Assembly (NCBI RefSeq): GCF_000377765.1
Contig: NZ_KB898676.1
Location: 1-64,000 of the forward strand
Direction: 5' to 3'
From: Gracilibacillus lacisalsi DSM 19029
GTDB lineage: Bacteria; Bacillota; Bacilli; Bacillales; Amphibacillaceae
Length of the DNA: 64,000 nucleotides
Each line of letters begins with the position of its first letter. Within the stretch, counting starts at the first letter, position 1. Below, in pieces: positions 7,019-15,382 of this stretch. Under the pieces are notes generated by a model that saw nothing but the letters and a program-made list of their open reading frames with translations, had not been told where the DNA came from and did not search any database. Position numbers and translations under genes: made by a program.

Positions 7019-7696
7019 ATGCTAGGATACTTTGTCTATCTTGCTATATTAATTCTTGTGCCACTGTGGGCACAATCGAAAGTGAAAAACACCTATAAAA
7101 AGTATTCACAAGTCATGAATTCTAAAATGGTAACAGGTGCACAAGTCGCTAGAAAGATCTTAGATGATAATGGTTTATACGATGTAAATATAGAAGAAAC
7201 AAAAGGTATGTTGTCTGATCATTATGATCCTCGCAAAAAGGTAGTTCGTTTATCCAGTGATAACTATCATGGCTATTCTGCAGCTGCGGCAGCCATTGCT
7301 GCTCATGAAGTAGGGCATGCCATACAAGATGCAGAATCGTATGCATTCTTACGTTTTCGCCATACATTGGTACCTATAGCGGGGCTGGGTGATAAAATGT
7401 CAATCATTTTCATTATTGCCGGTATTATGTTTAGCGCAATGAACCTGGTGCTTATTGGGGTTATCTTTATGGCATTTGCTGTATTATTCCAGCTGGTGAC
7501 ATTACCTGTAGAATTTGATGCCTCTAACCGTGCGATGGGGCAACTCGTTTCTTCCGGGATCATCCGTAATAACGAAGAACGACAAACGAAAAAAGTATTG
7601 AATGCAGCAGCATTAACTTATGTTGCAGCAGCACTCGTAGCGGTAGCAGAGTTAATTCGTTTTGCTTCAATGTTTTTACTTGCAAATGAAGATTAA
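7019..7696 (+). CDS. Zinc metallopeptidase, YugP family
   Basis: A 225-residue membrane-embedded zinc protease: N-terminal helix, the H-E-x-x-H motif in AAHEVGHAIQDAE, then two central helices (IIFIIAGIMFSAMNLVLIGVIFMAF) and a C-terminal helix. Length and motif fit the YugP/Zn_peptidase_2 family. In B. subtilis this place in the cluster holds ypjC while yugP is elsewhere, so the gene is either moved or an extra paralogue. The start at 7019 follows GGAGG by seven bases; the TTG at 6971 lacks a site. Substrate unknown. Confidence 0.88.
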   Translation: MLGYFVYLAILILVPLWAQSKVKNTYKKYSQVMNSKMVTGAQVARKILDDNGLYDVNIEETKGMLSDHYDPRKKVVRLSSDNYHGYSAAAAAIAAHEVGHAIQDAESYAFLRFRHTLVPIAGLGDKMSIIFIIAGIMFSAMNLVLIGVIFMAFAVLFQLVTLPVEFDASNRAMGQLVSSGIIRNNEERQTKKVLNAAALTYVAAALVAVAELIRFASMFLLANED

Positions 7697-7710
7697 TATT
7701 AAATATGATG

Positions 7711-7741
7711 AAAGACAGATGTGTATACATCTGTCTTTTTA
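7711..7741 (+). terminator. Terminator after the YugP-type gene
   Basis: AAAGACAGATG and CATCTGTCTTT pair around TGTATA, followed by T residues. It separates the ypj genes from the mazG-dapB operon. Confidence 0.88.
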
Positions 7742-7763
7742 CTTTATCTCTGGAGGGTGTTAA

Positions 7764-8114
7764 ATGTATAATAAAGAAAGTATGCAAGATATGCAAAAGA
7801 GAGTAGATCAGTATATTTCGCAATTTGAAGAAGGTTATTTTTCGCCATTAAGTATGCTTGCACGTTTCACAGAGGAAATTGGTGAGCTAGCACGAGAAGT
7901 AAATCATCATTATGGTGAAAAGCCAAAGAAAAATTCTGAAGACAATAATACAATTGAAGCAGAATTGGGAGATCTTCTCTTTGTGATGATTTGTTTTGCT
8001 AATTCGCAACATATTAGCTTAAGTGACGCATTTGCAGAAACAATGAATAAAATCGAAACAAGAGACAAAGATCGTTGGACAAGAATAGCGAATCAGGAGG
8101 ATAACAATGAATAA
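7764..8114 (+). CDS. ypjD: Nucleotide pyrophosphohydrolase YpjD (MazG-like)
   Basis: A 116-residue single-domain MazG-type NTP pyrophosphohydrolase that probably cleans non-standard or excess (d)NTPs. The metal-binding pattern is visible: E-E-I-G-E-L in [20 protein letters not shown], then E-x-E-L-G-D in [17 protein letters not shown]. It is near-identical in layout to B. subtilis YpjD, ending DKDRWTR. The last codons overlap the start of dapB by eight bases, so the two are translationally coupled. The ribosome binding site is TGGAGGGTG. Confidence 0.93.
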   Translation: MYNKESMQDMQKRVDQYISQFEEGYFSPLSMLARFTEEIGELAREVNHHYGEKPKKNSEDNNTIEAELGDLLFVMICFANSQHISLSDAFAETMNKIETRDKDRWTRIANQEDNNE

Positions 8115-8907
8115 AGTAAAAGTAATTGTTGCAGGACCTAGAGGAAAGATGGGTAGCGAAGCTTTAAGAATGATTGAAAAACAAGAAGACTTGGAATTAG
8201 TCGCTTGTTTAGATCATAAATTTGAAGGTAAACAAATAAAAGAGTTTGAAGAGTTACCAAAATTAGATGCTGCAATCTATACCGATATTGAAACGTGTTT
8301 TCAATCCGTGGAGGCAGATGTATTAGTCGATCTAACTACACCTGAATTTGGATATATACATACAAAGACCGCTATAAACTATGGCATTAGACCAGTAGTC
8401 GGTACTACTGGCTTTACAGATGATCAATTACAAGAGCTGACTGATTTGGCGGAAGAGAGAGAAGTTGGGGTTATCATTGCACCGAACTTTGCTTTAGGTG
8501 CGGTACTGATGATGCAATTTGCGAAATGGGCAGCTAAATATTTTCCAGATGTTGAAATCATTGAAAAACATCATGATAATAAACTGGATGCCCCATCCGG
8601 AACTGCTGTTAAAACAGCTTCATTAATTAAAGAAGTACGAGAAACGAAAAATCAAGGTCATCCTGATGAAAAAGAAACGATCGCAGGTGCAAGAGGTGCT
8701 GATGTCGATGGTATGAGGATTCATAGTATGCGTTTACCAGGTTTAGTTGCACATCAAGAAGTGGTATTCGGTTCTACAGGAGAAAACCTAACAATCAAAC
8801 ATGATTCGTTTCACCGCAGCTCCTTTATGACAGGAGTCAAGCTGGCGATTGATAATGTTATGAAACTCGATATTTTAGTTTATGGATTAGAGAATATACT
8901 TGAATAG
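8107..8907 (+). CDS. dapB: 4-hydroxy-tetrahydrodipicolinate reductase
   Basis: Reduces 4-hydroxy-tetrahydrodipicolinate with NAD(P)H in lysine/meso-diaminopimelate synthesis; in spore formers it also feeds dipicolinate. The Rossmann N-terminus reads [14 protein letters not shown] (usually GAxGRMG). The catalytic/substrate segment is the classic [19 protein letters not shown], with the catalytic His pair and the Lys/Ser-Gly-Thr substrate contacts. At 266 residues it has the family's usual length. It overlaps ypjD and precedes mgsA, as in B. subtilis. Confidence 0.97.
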   Translation: MNKVKVIVAGPRGKMGSEALRMIEKQEDLELVACLDHKFEGKQIKEFEELPKLDAAIYTDIETCFQSVEADVLVDLTTPEFGYIHTKTAINYGIRPVVGTTGFTDDQLQELTDLAEEREVGVIIAPNFALGAVLMMQFAKWAAKYFPDVEIIEKHHDNKLDAPSGTAVKTASLIKEVRETKNQGHPDEKETIAGARGADVDGMRIHSMRLPGLVAHQEVVFGSTGENLTIKHDSFHRSSFMTGVKLAIDNVMKLDILVYGLENILE

Positions 8908-8919
8908 GGAGAGAGCCAA

Positions 8920-9315
8920 ATGAATATAGCTTTAATTGCACATGATAAGAAGAAAACGGATATGGTTAATTTTACGGTAGCTTATTCAGCCATTTTGAAA
9001 AATCATACATTATATGCAACAGGTACAACGGGTAAAAGAATTAACGAGGCAACAGGTCTAGCCATTCAACGCTTTGAGTCTGGACCATTAGGTGGCGATC
9101 AACAAATTGGAGCAAAAATTGCCACGAACGAAATGGATCTTGTTATATTTTTCCGTGATCCATTAACAGCTCAACCTCATGAGCCAGATATAAGTGCATT
9201 GATGCGTTTATGCGATGTTTATCAAATTCCTCTTGTAACTAATTTAGGAGGAGCAGAAGTCATGATAAGAGCGCTTGATGCAGGCTTTTTTGAATGGCGT
9301 AATATAAAGTCCTAA
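8920..9315 (+). CDS. mgsA: Methylglyoxal synthase
   Basis: Converts dihydroxyacetone phosphate to methylglyoxal and phosphate, a phosphate-releasing bypass of lower glycolysis. At 131 residues it is full length, with the expected ALIAHDKKK start, phosphate-binding [20 protein letters not shown] (a conserved substrate-binding stretch) and the catalytic Asp in [16 protein letters not shown]. In B. subtilis bshB1 follows mgsA; here bshA follows directly after 26 bases. Confidence 0.97.
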   Translation: MNIALIAHDKKKTDMVNFTVAYSAILKNHTLYATGTTGKRINEATGLAIQRFESGPLGGDQQIGAKIATNEMDLVIFFRDPLTAQPHEPDISALMRLCDVYQIPLVTNLGGAEVMIRALDAGFFEWRNIKS

Positions 9316-9341
9316 ATACAAAATAATAGGTGGGTTGCCAC

Positions 9342-10478
9342 ATGCTAAAAATAGGAATTATCTGTTATCCATCTGTAGGTGGATCTGGAATTATTGCGAC
9401 CGAGTTAGGTAAGATGCTAGCAAAACAAGGTCATGAAATTCATTTTATTACATCTAGTGTTCCATTTCGTTTGAATTCATTTAATCCTAATATATATTTT
9501 CACGAAGTAGAGTTAAATCATTATCCTGTTTTTCAATATCCACCTTACGATTTAGCTTTGGCAACGAAAGTAGCAGAAGTCATAGATACGGAAAAATTAG
9601 ATATTATTCATGCTCACTATGCAGTGCCACATGCAATTTGTGCTATTTTAGCAAAGCAAATGGCGAAGCACCCAGTAAAAATTGTTACGACATTGCATGG
9701 TACAGATATTACCGTACTGGGAATTGATCTAAGTTTGAAAAAGATGATTCAATTTGGTATCGAACAGTCAGATGCGGTTACCGCTGTATCTCATAGCCTA
9801 GTGAACCAAACGAAAGAGATGTTAGGGATTAAGCGTCCCATTCATGTCATCTATAACTTTGTGAATGAACAGGAATATCAAGCACAGAGCAAGGAAGAAT
9901 TGAAACAAGAATTTGGGATTCAAAAAAATGAGAAAGTATTGATTCATATTTCTAATTTTCGAAAAGTAAAAAGGTTAGAAGATGTTATTCACACCTTTGA
10001 AACCGTGTATAAAGAGACTCCTTCTCGGCTTCTGTTAATTGGCGATGGTCCTGAATACGGTAGAATATATGATCTAGTTCGAGAATTACAATTGGATCAT
10101 GTAGTCCATTTCCTTGGTAAACAGAAAAATATTCCTTGTTTGCTTTCCATTGCAGATATTAAGTTACTATTATCTGAGAAAGAGAGCTTTGGACTTGTCT
10201 TATTAGAAGCAATGGCTTGCGGTGTTCCCTGTATTGGTTCAAATATTGGAGGAATTCCTGAAGTTATTGAAGACGGGGTGACAGGTTATATAGAAGAACT
10301 GGGAGATATTGATGCTTTTGCTGCAAGAACGCTAGAGTTAGTTAGTGATATGGATAAATGGCATTCATTTTCAGCCAAGGCAAAAGAAAGAGTTGTACAA
10401 CATTTTTCATCGGATAAGATTAAACAGCAATATGAAGCGTTGTATGCTGAGGTGTTAGGTGAAAACAATGAAAGCTGA
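9342..10478 (+). CDS. bshA: N-acetyl-alpha-D-glucosaminyl L-malate synthase (bacillithiol)
   Basis: First enzyme of bacillithiol synthesis: joins GlcNAc from UDP-GlcNAc to L-malate. A 378-residue GT4 glycosyltransferase with GGSGIIATELGK near the N-terminus, LHGTDITVLG, and the C-terminal E-x7-E motif in SEKESFGLVLLEAMACGVP followed by GGIPEVI. ATG at 9342, preceded by AGGTGG at the right distance, is preferred to GTG 9330. The deacetylase gene bshB1, normally just upstream, is absent, so that step must be supplied elsewhere. Its 3' end overlaps cca. Confidence 0.95.
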   Translation: MLKIGIICYPSVGGSGIIATELGKMLAKQGHEIHFITSSVPFRLNSFNPNIYFHEVELNHYPVFQYPPYDLALATKVAEVIDTEKLDIIHAHYAVPHAICAILAKQMAKHPVKIVTTLHGTDITVLGIDLSLKKMIQFGIEQSDAVTAVSHSLVNQTKEMLGIKRPIHVIYNFVNEQEYQAQSKEELKQEFGIQKNEKVLIHISNFRKVKRLEDVIHTFETVYKETPSRLLLIGDGPEYGRIYDLVRELQLDHVVHFLGKQKNIPCLLSIADIKLLLSEKESFGLVLLEAMACGVPCIGSNIGGIPEVIEDGVTGYIEELGDIDAFAARTLELVSDMDKWHSFSAKAKERVVQHFSSDKIKQQYEALYAEVLGENNES

Positions 10479-11655
10479 ACTATTTAAATTAGCCCAACAA
10501 GTAGTACAAGAAATTCGAAACTACGGTTTTCAAGCATATATAGTTGGTGGTGCTGTTAGAGATTTGCTACTTGATAGAACTGTTGATGATATTGATATCG
10601 CAACATCAGCTTATCCCGATCAAATACAGAAAATATTCCCAAAGGTAATACCTACTGGGATTGAGCACGGTACTGTACTAGTACGTTATCAAAGCACATC
10701 GTTTGAAGTGACGACATTTCGAACCGAAACAAGTTATAGTGATTTTCGAAGACCAGATGCAGTAAGTTTTGTTACGGATTTAAAGGAAGACCTTGCAAGA
10801 AGAGATTTTACTATGAACGCCATAGCGATGGATCAATCATTACAGCTGATTGATCCATATCATGGCCAAAACGACATCAACAAGAAATTGATTCGTACTG
10901 TCGGAAGAGCGCAGGAGCGTTTTCTAGAAGATCCTTTAAGAATGATGCGAGCAATCCGTTTTCAGAGTCAATTAGGATTTGAATTGGCCACTGAAGTTTT
11001 ACAAGCTATTGATGATAATAGAAAATGGCTAGAAAAAATTGCGTTGGAAAGAATTGCAGTCGAATGGGAAAAAACGTTAAAAGGCACCTATTTCCATGAT
11101 GCAATACAATCACTATTACGGACAGGTTTAGTCAACCACATACCCATTCTATCTGAAAATAGTGACATACAAGAGTCATTTCAAACGTTGCATGGTCCAC
11201 TGCCAAGCTTTGCGTCATTTATCGCTTATATGAATTTAAACGTATCAGACATAGCTATTTCTGATTGGACAAATAAGTGGAAACTATCCAATCAAATCAA
11301 AAAATCTAGTCGTTTATTAGTTCAACTTGTTCAAGATTACCCAAAAGAGCCATTCAATTGGGTGCTGTATCGATTACCCGAAGATTTAATTGAAGAATTC
11401 ACCATATTGTGTGAGTTGTTTTACAAGGATACATTTACGCAAGAAGAAATTAAAATGTTACAAAAGAACTTAGTAATCAAAGATAGAAGTGAGTTAGCGA
11501 TTAATGGACAAGATATTATTTCCTTTTTCCCTAATCGAGCTAAAGGCTCTTGGATTCAGAACATGCTTCTTGAAACGGAGAAGGCAGTTGTTTCAGAATT
11601 AATAAAAAATGATAAAAATGGTATAAGAGAGTGGTTACAATATGACAAACAATAA
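10468..11655 (+). CDS. cca: CCA tRNA nucleotidyltransferase
   Basis: Adds or repairs the 3' CCA of tRNAs without a nucleic-acid template. A class II enzyme of 395 residues: nucleotidyltransferase head with GGAVRDLLL and the metal-binding DIDIATSA pair, then RRDFTMNAIAMD, the ERFLEDPLRMMRAIRFQ segment that recognises C and A, and a C-terminal helical tail. ATG 10468 lies inside the end of bshA (11-base overlap) after TAGGTGA. B. subtilis calls it papS/cca. birA starts before it ends. Confidence 0.95.
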   Translation: MKAELFKLAQQVVQEIRNYGFQAYIVGGAVRDLLLDRTVDDIDIATSAYPDQIQKIFPKVIPTGIEHGTVLVRYQSTSFEVTTFRTETSYSDFRRPDAVSFVTDLKEDLARRDFTMNAIAMDQSLQLIDPYHGQNDINKKLIRTVGRAQERFLEDPLRMMRAIRFQSQLGFELATEVLQAIDDNRKWLEKIALERIAVEWEKTLKGTYFHDAIQSLLRTGLVNHIPILSENSDIQESFQTLHGPLPSFASFIAYMNLNVSDIAISDWTNKWKLSNQIKKSSRLLVQLVQDYPKEPFNWVLYRLPEDLIEEFTILCELFYKDTFTQEEIKMLQKNLVIKDRSELAINGQDIISFFPNRAKGSWIQNMLLETEKAVVSELIKNDKNGIREWLQYDKQ

Positions 11656-12619
11656 ACGCCACGAATTAATTTCCATATTGGCGGAACAAGAAGATCGATA
11701 TATATCTGGGCAGGCTTTGTCTGAGAAATTAGACGTATCCCGTACTGCTATTTGGAAACATATAAATGAATTGAAAAAAGATGGCTATCAATTTGATTCA
11801 GTGCCTAAAAAAGGCTATCGTCTTGTATCTAAGCCAGAACAACTCAATGAAAGTACAATTAAATGGGGGTTAGAAACAGACTGGTTGGGTAAACGTATTG
11901 ATTTCAGACAAGAATTAGCGTCTACACAGGATTTAGCGCATGCTTTAGCAAGAAAAGGTGCAGAACATGGTACGGTTGTTACGACAAGCAAACAATTATC
12001 TGGCCGTGGACGAATGGATCGGCGCTGGGTTTCAGATCATGATGGCGGAATATGGATGAGTATCATTCTAAGACCTAGCATTCCTCCACATCAGGCATCC
12101 CAAATGACGTTATTTGTAGCTGTTACCCTAGTAGAAACACTTGAACGAATCACAGGACAAAAGATCCAAATAAAATGGCCGAATGACCTTTTTATCGATG
12201 GAAGAAAAATCTCTGGAATCTTAACCGAAATGCAGGCAGAATTGGAAGCCATTCAGTATTTAATCATCGGTTTCGGAATTAATGTCAATCAGTTGTCTAC
12301 AGATTTTCCCGAAGAACTAAAAGAAAAATCTACTTCTCTTCGGATTGCTTCTGGACAGGAATGGAATCTGCGAGAAATGATTCAGGATATTTTACAGGAT
12401 TTCGAATTAGCTTATCAGTCCTATTTGCAAACCGGTTTTGAACCAATCAAAGCAAAATGGTTAAAGCACGCTTATAAATTAAAGGAAAAAATCCATGTAA
12501 AAACAAACCAAGAAGAGTATAATGCTACTGTCAATGGGATAACGGATGATGGGGCATTAGTTGTATTAAAGGACAATCAGGATGAAAGGGTTATTTATAG
12601 TGCAGAAATTACATGGTAA
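11642..12619 (+). CDS. birA: Bifunctional biotin-protein ligase / biotin operon repressor
   Basis: Activates biotin to biotinyl-AMP and attaches it to carboxylases; the N-terminal winged helix (residues 1-65, LSEKLDVSRTAIWKHINELKKDGYQ) represses biotin genes when holo-enzyme accumulates. The ligase core shows GRGRMDRRW (biotinyl-AMP loop) and KWPNDLFIDGRKISGILTEM (catalytic Lys). A C-terminal SH3-like domain completes 325 residues. The ATG overlaps the last 14 bases of cca. No BirA operator is seen in this window. Confidence 0.96.
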   Translation: MTNNKRHELISILAEQEDRYISGQALSEKLDVSRTAIWKHINELKKDGYQFDSVPKKGYRLVSKPEQLNESTIKWGLETDWLGKRIDFRQELASTQDLAHALARKGAEHGTVVTTSKQLSGRGRMDRRWVSDHDGGIWMSIILRPSIPPHQASQMTLFVAVTLVETLERITGQKIQIKWPNDLFIDGRKISGILTEMQAELEAIQYLIIGFGINVNQLSTDFPEELKEKSTSLRIASGQEWNLREMIQDILQDFELAYQSYLQTGFEPIKAKWLKHAYKLKEKIHVKTNQEEYNATVNGITDDGALVVLKDNQDERVIYSAEITW

Positions 12620-12631
12620 GGGGTGATGAAG

Positions 12632-13468
12632 GTGAAAAATACAATCCAATTTCAAAAGATGAAAAAGAACGGTGAAAAAATCACTATGATTACAGCATAT
12701 GATTATCCATCTGCAAAATTAGCAGAAGAAGCGGAAGTTGATATGCTATTAGTTGGTGATTCTCTCGGAATGGTCGTATTGGGCTATCAATCAACCATCG
12801 AGGTTACGGTAGAAGATATGATCCATCATGGAAAAGCTGTTACACGAGGTGCCCCGAATACCTTTACTGTTATTGATATGCCTTTTATGTCTTATCACTT
12901 ATCAATAGAAAAAGCAATGGAGAATGCACAGCAAATGATGCAGCAGACAAATGCACATGCGTTAAAAGTCGAAGGAGCCTCTACAGATACTTTAAAGCTG
13001 ATCGAGAAACTAACAGAAGCAGGTGTACCAGTAGTTGGCCATTTAGGTTTAACGCCACAATCAGTACATGTGTTAGGTGGTTATCGAATCCAAGGAAAAG
13101 ATAAAGAAACAGCTAAACAGTTAATAGCAGATGCGAAAAAGTTAGAGAATAGTGGAGCATTCAGTGTAGTATTAGAATGTGTACCAGATCGATTAGCCAA
13201 ACATATAAGTCAACAATTATCGATTCCAACTATCGGTATTGGAGCAGGCAAGGATTGTGATGGTCAAGTGCTTGTTTATCATGATATTTTACATTACGGA
13301 GTAGATTTTCAGCCTTCATTCGTAAAAGTATATCATGAAGTTGGTTTAGATATTAAATTAGCGATTCAACAGTATCATAAGCAAGTGAAATCCGGTGAAT
13401 TCCCAGATGAGGAACATACATTCGTTATGAGTGAACAGCTAGCTACTGATTTGAATTTGGAGGAATAG
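12632..13468 (+). CDS. panB: 3-methyl-2-oxobutanoate hydroxymethyltransferase
   Basis: First committed step of pantothenate synthesis: transfers a hydroxymethyl group from methylene-THF to alpha-ketoisovalerate. The TIM-barrel signature is clear: [29 protein letters not shown] (metal-binding Asp), [17 protein letters not shown] and [20 protein letters not shown] 12632 gives the family N-terminus and correct spacing from AAGGGG; the upstream GTG/ATG would be too close to that site. panC begins three bases after the stop. Confidence 0.94.
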   Translation: MKNTIQFQKMKKNGEKITMITAYDYPSAKLAEEAEVDMLLVGDSLGMVVLGYQSTIEVTVEDMIHHGKAVTRGAPNTFTVIDMPFMSYHLSIEKAMENAQQMMQQTNAHALKVEGASTDTLKLIEKLTEAGVPVVGHLGLTPQSVHVLGGYRIQGKDKETAKQLIADAKKLENSGAFSVVLECVPDRLAKHISQQLSIPTIGIGAGKDCDGQVLVYHDILHYGVDFQPSFVKVYHEVGLDIKLAIQQYHKQVKSGEFPDEEHTFVMSEQLATDLNLEE

Positions 13469-13470
13469 AA

Positions 13471-14343
13471 GTGGAAATTGTACGTACTGTTAACGAATTG
13501 ATAGCTATTACAGCCAGATTGAAACAGGATAATAAAACGATCGGTTTCGTCCCTACCATGGGTTATTTACATGAAGGACATACAACACTGATGGATGAGA
13601 GCAAAAAATATGCAGATGTGTTAATTGCAAGTATATTTGTAAATCCCCTGCAGTTCGGACCAAATGAAGATTTTGCACGTTATCCAAGAGATGAAGAACG
13701 GGATCAAAAGATTGCTGAACAACATAACGTCGATATTTTATTTTTGCCTACGGTGGACGAAATGTATCCTCAAGAAGCAACGATAAAACTTCATGTACAG
13801 AAACGAACGGATGTTTTATGTGGTAAAAGTCGATCAGGCCATTTCGATGGTGTTGCCACCGTATTGACTAAGCTTTTTCATTTAACAAAAGCAGATTTTA
13901 CTTTTTTTGGCCTCAAAGATGCTCAACAAGTTGCTGTTGTAAAAGGACTTATAGATGATTTCAATTTCCCTACCAAACTAATTGCAGTACCAACAGTAAG
14001 AGAGTCAGATGGTTTGGCAAAGAGCAGTCGGAATGTTTACCTGTCTGAAGAGGAAAGGAAAGAAGCCGCTCACTTATATAAAGCATTACGTACAGGACAG
14101 CAATTAATTATTGACGGTGAAAAAAATCCTGTTATGATTATAGAGGAAGTAAAAAAATATTTAGATAGAGAAACAAACGGTGAAATTGAGTATGTAGATT
14201 TGTTAACATTTCCATCCTTAAAGCCAATAAGTAGTATTGATCAACAAGTCATCATTGCTGTAGCTGTTCAATTTACGAAAGCACGATTAATTGATAATCT
14301 TATCATAAGTGAGAATGGAACTGTACCTAAAGCAATTGTTTAG
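13471..14343 (+). CDS. panC: Pantothenate synthetase
   Basis: Condenses pantoate with beta-alanine using ATP. HIGH-like motif [15 protein letters not shown], pantoate-binding [16 protein letters not shown], the FGLKDAQQ stretch and the KSSRNVYLS loop (KMSKS equivalent) are all present in 290 residues. The usual GALHEGH reads GYLHEGH, a mild change. GTG start after TTGGAGGAATAGAA. It sits in the compact panB-panC-panD operon downstream of birA. Confidence 0.96.
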   Translation: MEIVRTVNELIAITARLKQDNKTIGFVPTMGYLHEGHTTLMDESKKYADVLIASIFVNPLQFGPNEDFARYPRDEERDQKIAEQHNVDILFLPTVDEMYPQEATIKLHVQKRTDVLCGKSRSGHFDGVATVLTKLFHLTKADFTFFGLKDAQQVAVVKGLIDDFNFPTKLIAVPTVRESDGLAKSSRNVYLSEEERKEAAHLYKALRTGQQLIIDGEKNPVMIIEEVKKYLDRETNGEIEYVDLLTFPSLKPISSIDQQVIIAVAVQFTKARLIDNLIISENGTVPKAIV

Positions 14344-14354
14344 GGGGAACGATT

Positions 14355-14741
14355 ATGTTACGTACTATGATGAAATCGAAAATTCATCGCGCACGTGTAA
14401 CAGAGGCAAACTTAAATTATGTAGGTAGTATTACGATTGATGAAGAAATTTTAGATAATGTGGGTATTTTACCGCATGAAAAAGTACAAATTGTAAACAA
14501 CAATAATGGAGCACGCTTGGAAACATATGTGATTGCTGGAGAAAGAGGCAGTAAGGTATTTTGTTTAAATGGTGCAGCTGCTCGTCTTGTTCAGCCTGAT
14601 GATATTATAATAGTCGTTTCATACGGCATCATATCAGACGAAGAGCTAAAAGAATTCAAACCAAAAGTGGCTGTAATGGATGAGCACAACAATATAAAAG
14701 AAATCTTAGAGCAAGAACCACCATTATCAAGCCTTTCATGA
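14355..14741 (+). CDS. panD: Aspartate 1-decarboxylase (pyruvoyl-dependent)
   Basis: Makes beta-alanine for panC. The zymogen self-cleaves between Gly24 and Ser25 (YVGSITID) to create the pyruvoyl group, as in the family; Tyr22 and Lys9 are also in place. It is 128 residues long, normal for the family. A strong terminator follows, closing the mazG-to-panD operon. Confidence 0.97.
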   Translation: MLRTMMKSKIHRARVTEANLNYVGSITIDEEILDNVGILPHEKVQIVNNNNGARLETYVIAGERGSKVFCLNGAAARLVQPDDIIIVVSYGIISDEELKEFKPKVAVMDEHNNIKEILEQEPPLSSLS

Positions 14742-14742
14742 C

Positions 14743-14780
14743 AACAAACTCTTATCCACCAAGATAAGAGTTTGTTTTTT
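14743..14780 (+). terminator. Terminator of the panBCD operon
   Basis: AACAAACTCTTATC pairs with GATAAGAGTTTGTT (14 pairs) and is followed by a T run. Confidence 0.93.
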
Positions 14781-14805
14781 GAAAATAGCAACTAACGATG
14801 AACAG

Positions 14806-15305
14806 TATCCATATACTGCGCAGTAACGAGGAAAAGGAATTGCTCTCTGGTATTCTTCAATTAGAGAGTGCATGCAAACCGCTCCGGCAGAATACTCCGC
14901 TATTGTTGTGCTCTGATTATAGAAAGGATAGAACACATGGAACTAAATCCTTTGAATTTCTTGTCACTTGATCAGAATTGTATACTAAGATGTGGAAAAT
15001 GCGACACTTCCGGAACTACATATGGTGGAGAAATCGATTGGTTGATTTCGGATTAGTGTTGTGGAGAATAGCTTAACGAAGGCCGCCCACTTCCACTCCT
15101 GTGGGACCTGTTTGGCCTGAAGATCCACTTTTTCGAGCGGTTTTTGCTTGAAAATTTAGCTGAAGGGCAAACCCCACGGAAAGGGAAGTGGGCAGCCGAA
15201 GTGGTAGTTATCATCACAATATATTTCAAAATTATCGCTTAGGTGACCGCACATCTAATTACCACATTACTTCGCAGTTTTTATCTAGTGTGAACTATGG
15301 TCAAG
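14806..15305 (+). repeat. Dispersed repeat R1, copy 2 (about 500 bases)
   Basis: Matches the reverse complement of 34625-35215 along its whole length. Landmarks in order are ACTGCGCAGTAACGAGGA, GCATGCAAACCGCTCCGGC, AGAATTGTATACTAAG, a palindromic element (15081-15197), CAAAATTATCGCTTAGGTGA and ACATTACTTCGCAGT. It fills most of the gap between panD and dinG (14742-15382). It contains the intact IS target site on the minus strand at 15189-15177. The short open frames inside it have no ribosome binding sites and are not genes. Confidence 0.85.
15081..15197. repeat. REP-like palindromic element P4 within R1 copy 2
   Basis: Terminal inverted repeats GGCCGCCCACTTCC and GGAAGTGGGCAGCC bound a 117-base element. 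The interior has CTCCTGTGGGAC answered by ACCCCACGGAAA, and CTGAAGATCCACTT, a motif shared with the palindromes at 22.6 and 34.8 kb. Confidence 0.8.
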
Positions 15306-15382
15306 CGAATGTTTATATATTTATTTGTCAGAAGTTGCTAATAATAAATGGAAATGTAATATCAAGTATCGGGGATGATCCT

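Noticed and set aside
14868-15056. 62-codon plus-strand open frame between panD and dinG
   Set aside because: It lies inside repeat R1, has no ribosome binding site and is broken in copy 3.
15188-15382. 65-residue N-terminal extension of DinG
   Set aside because: It translates repeat R1 and upstream DNA. The family N-terminus begins at TTG 15383, which has a correctly spaced site.
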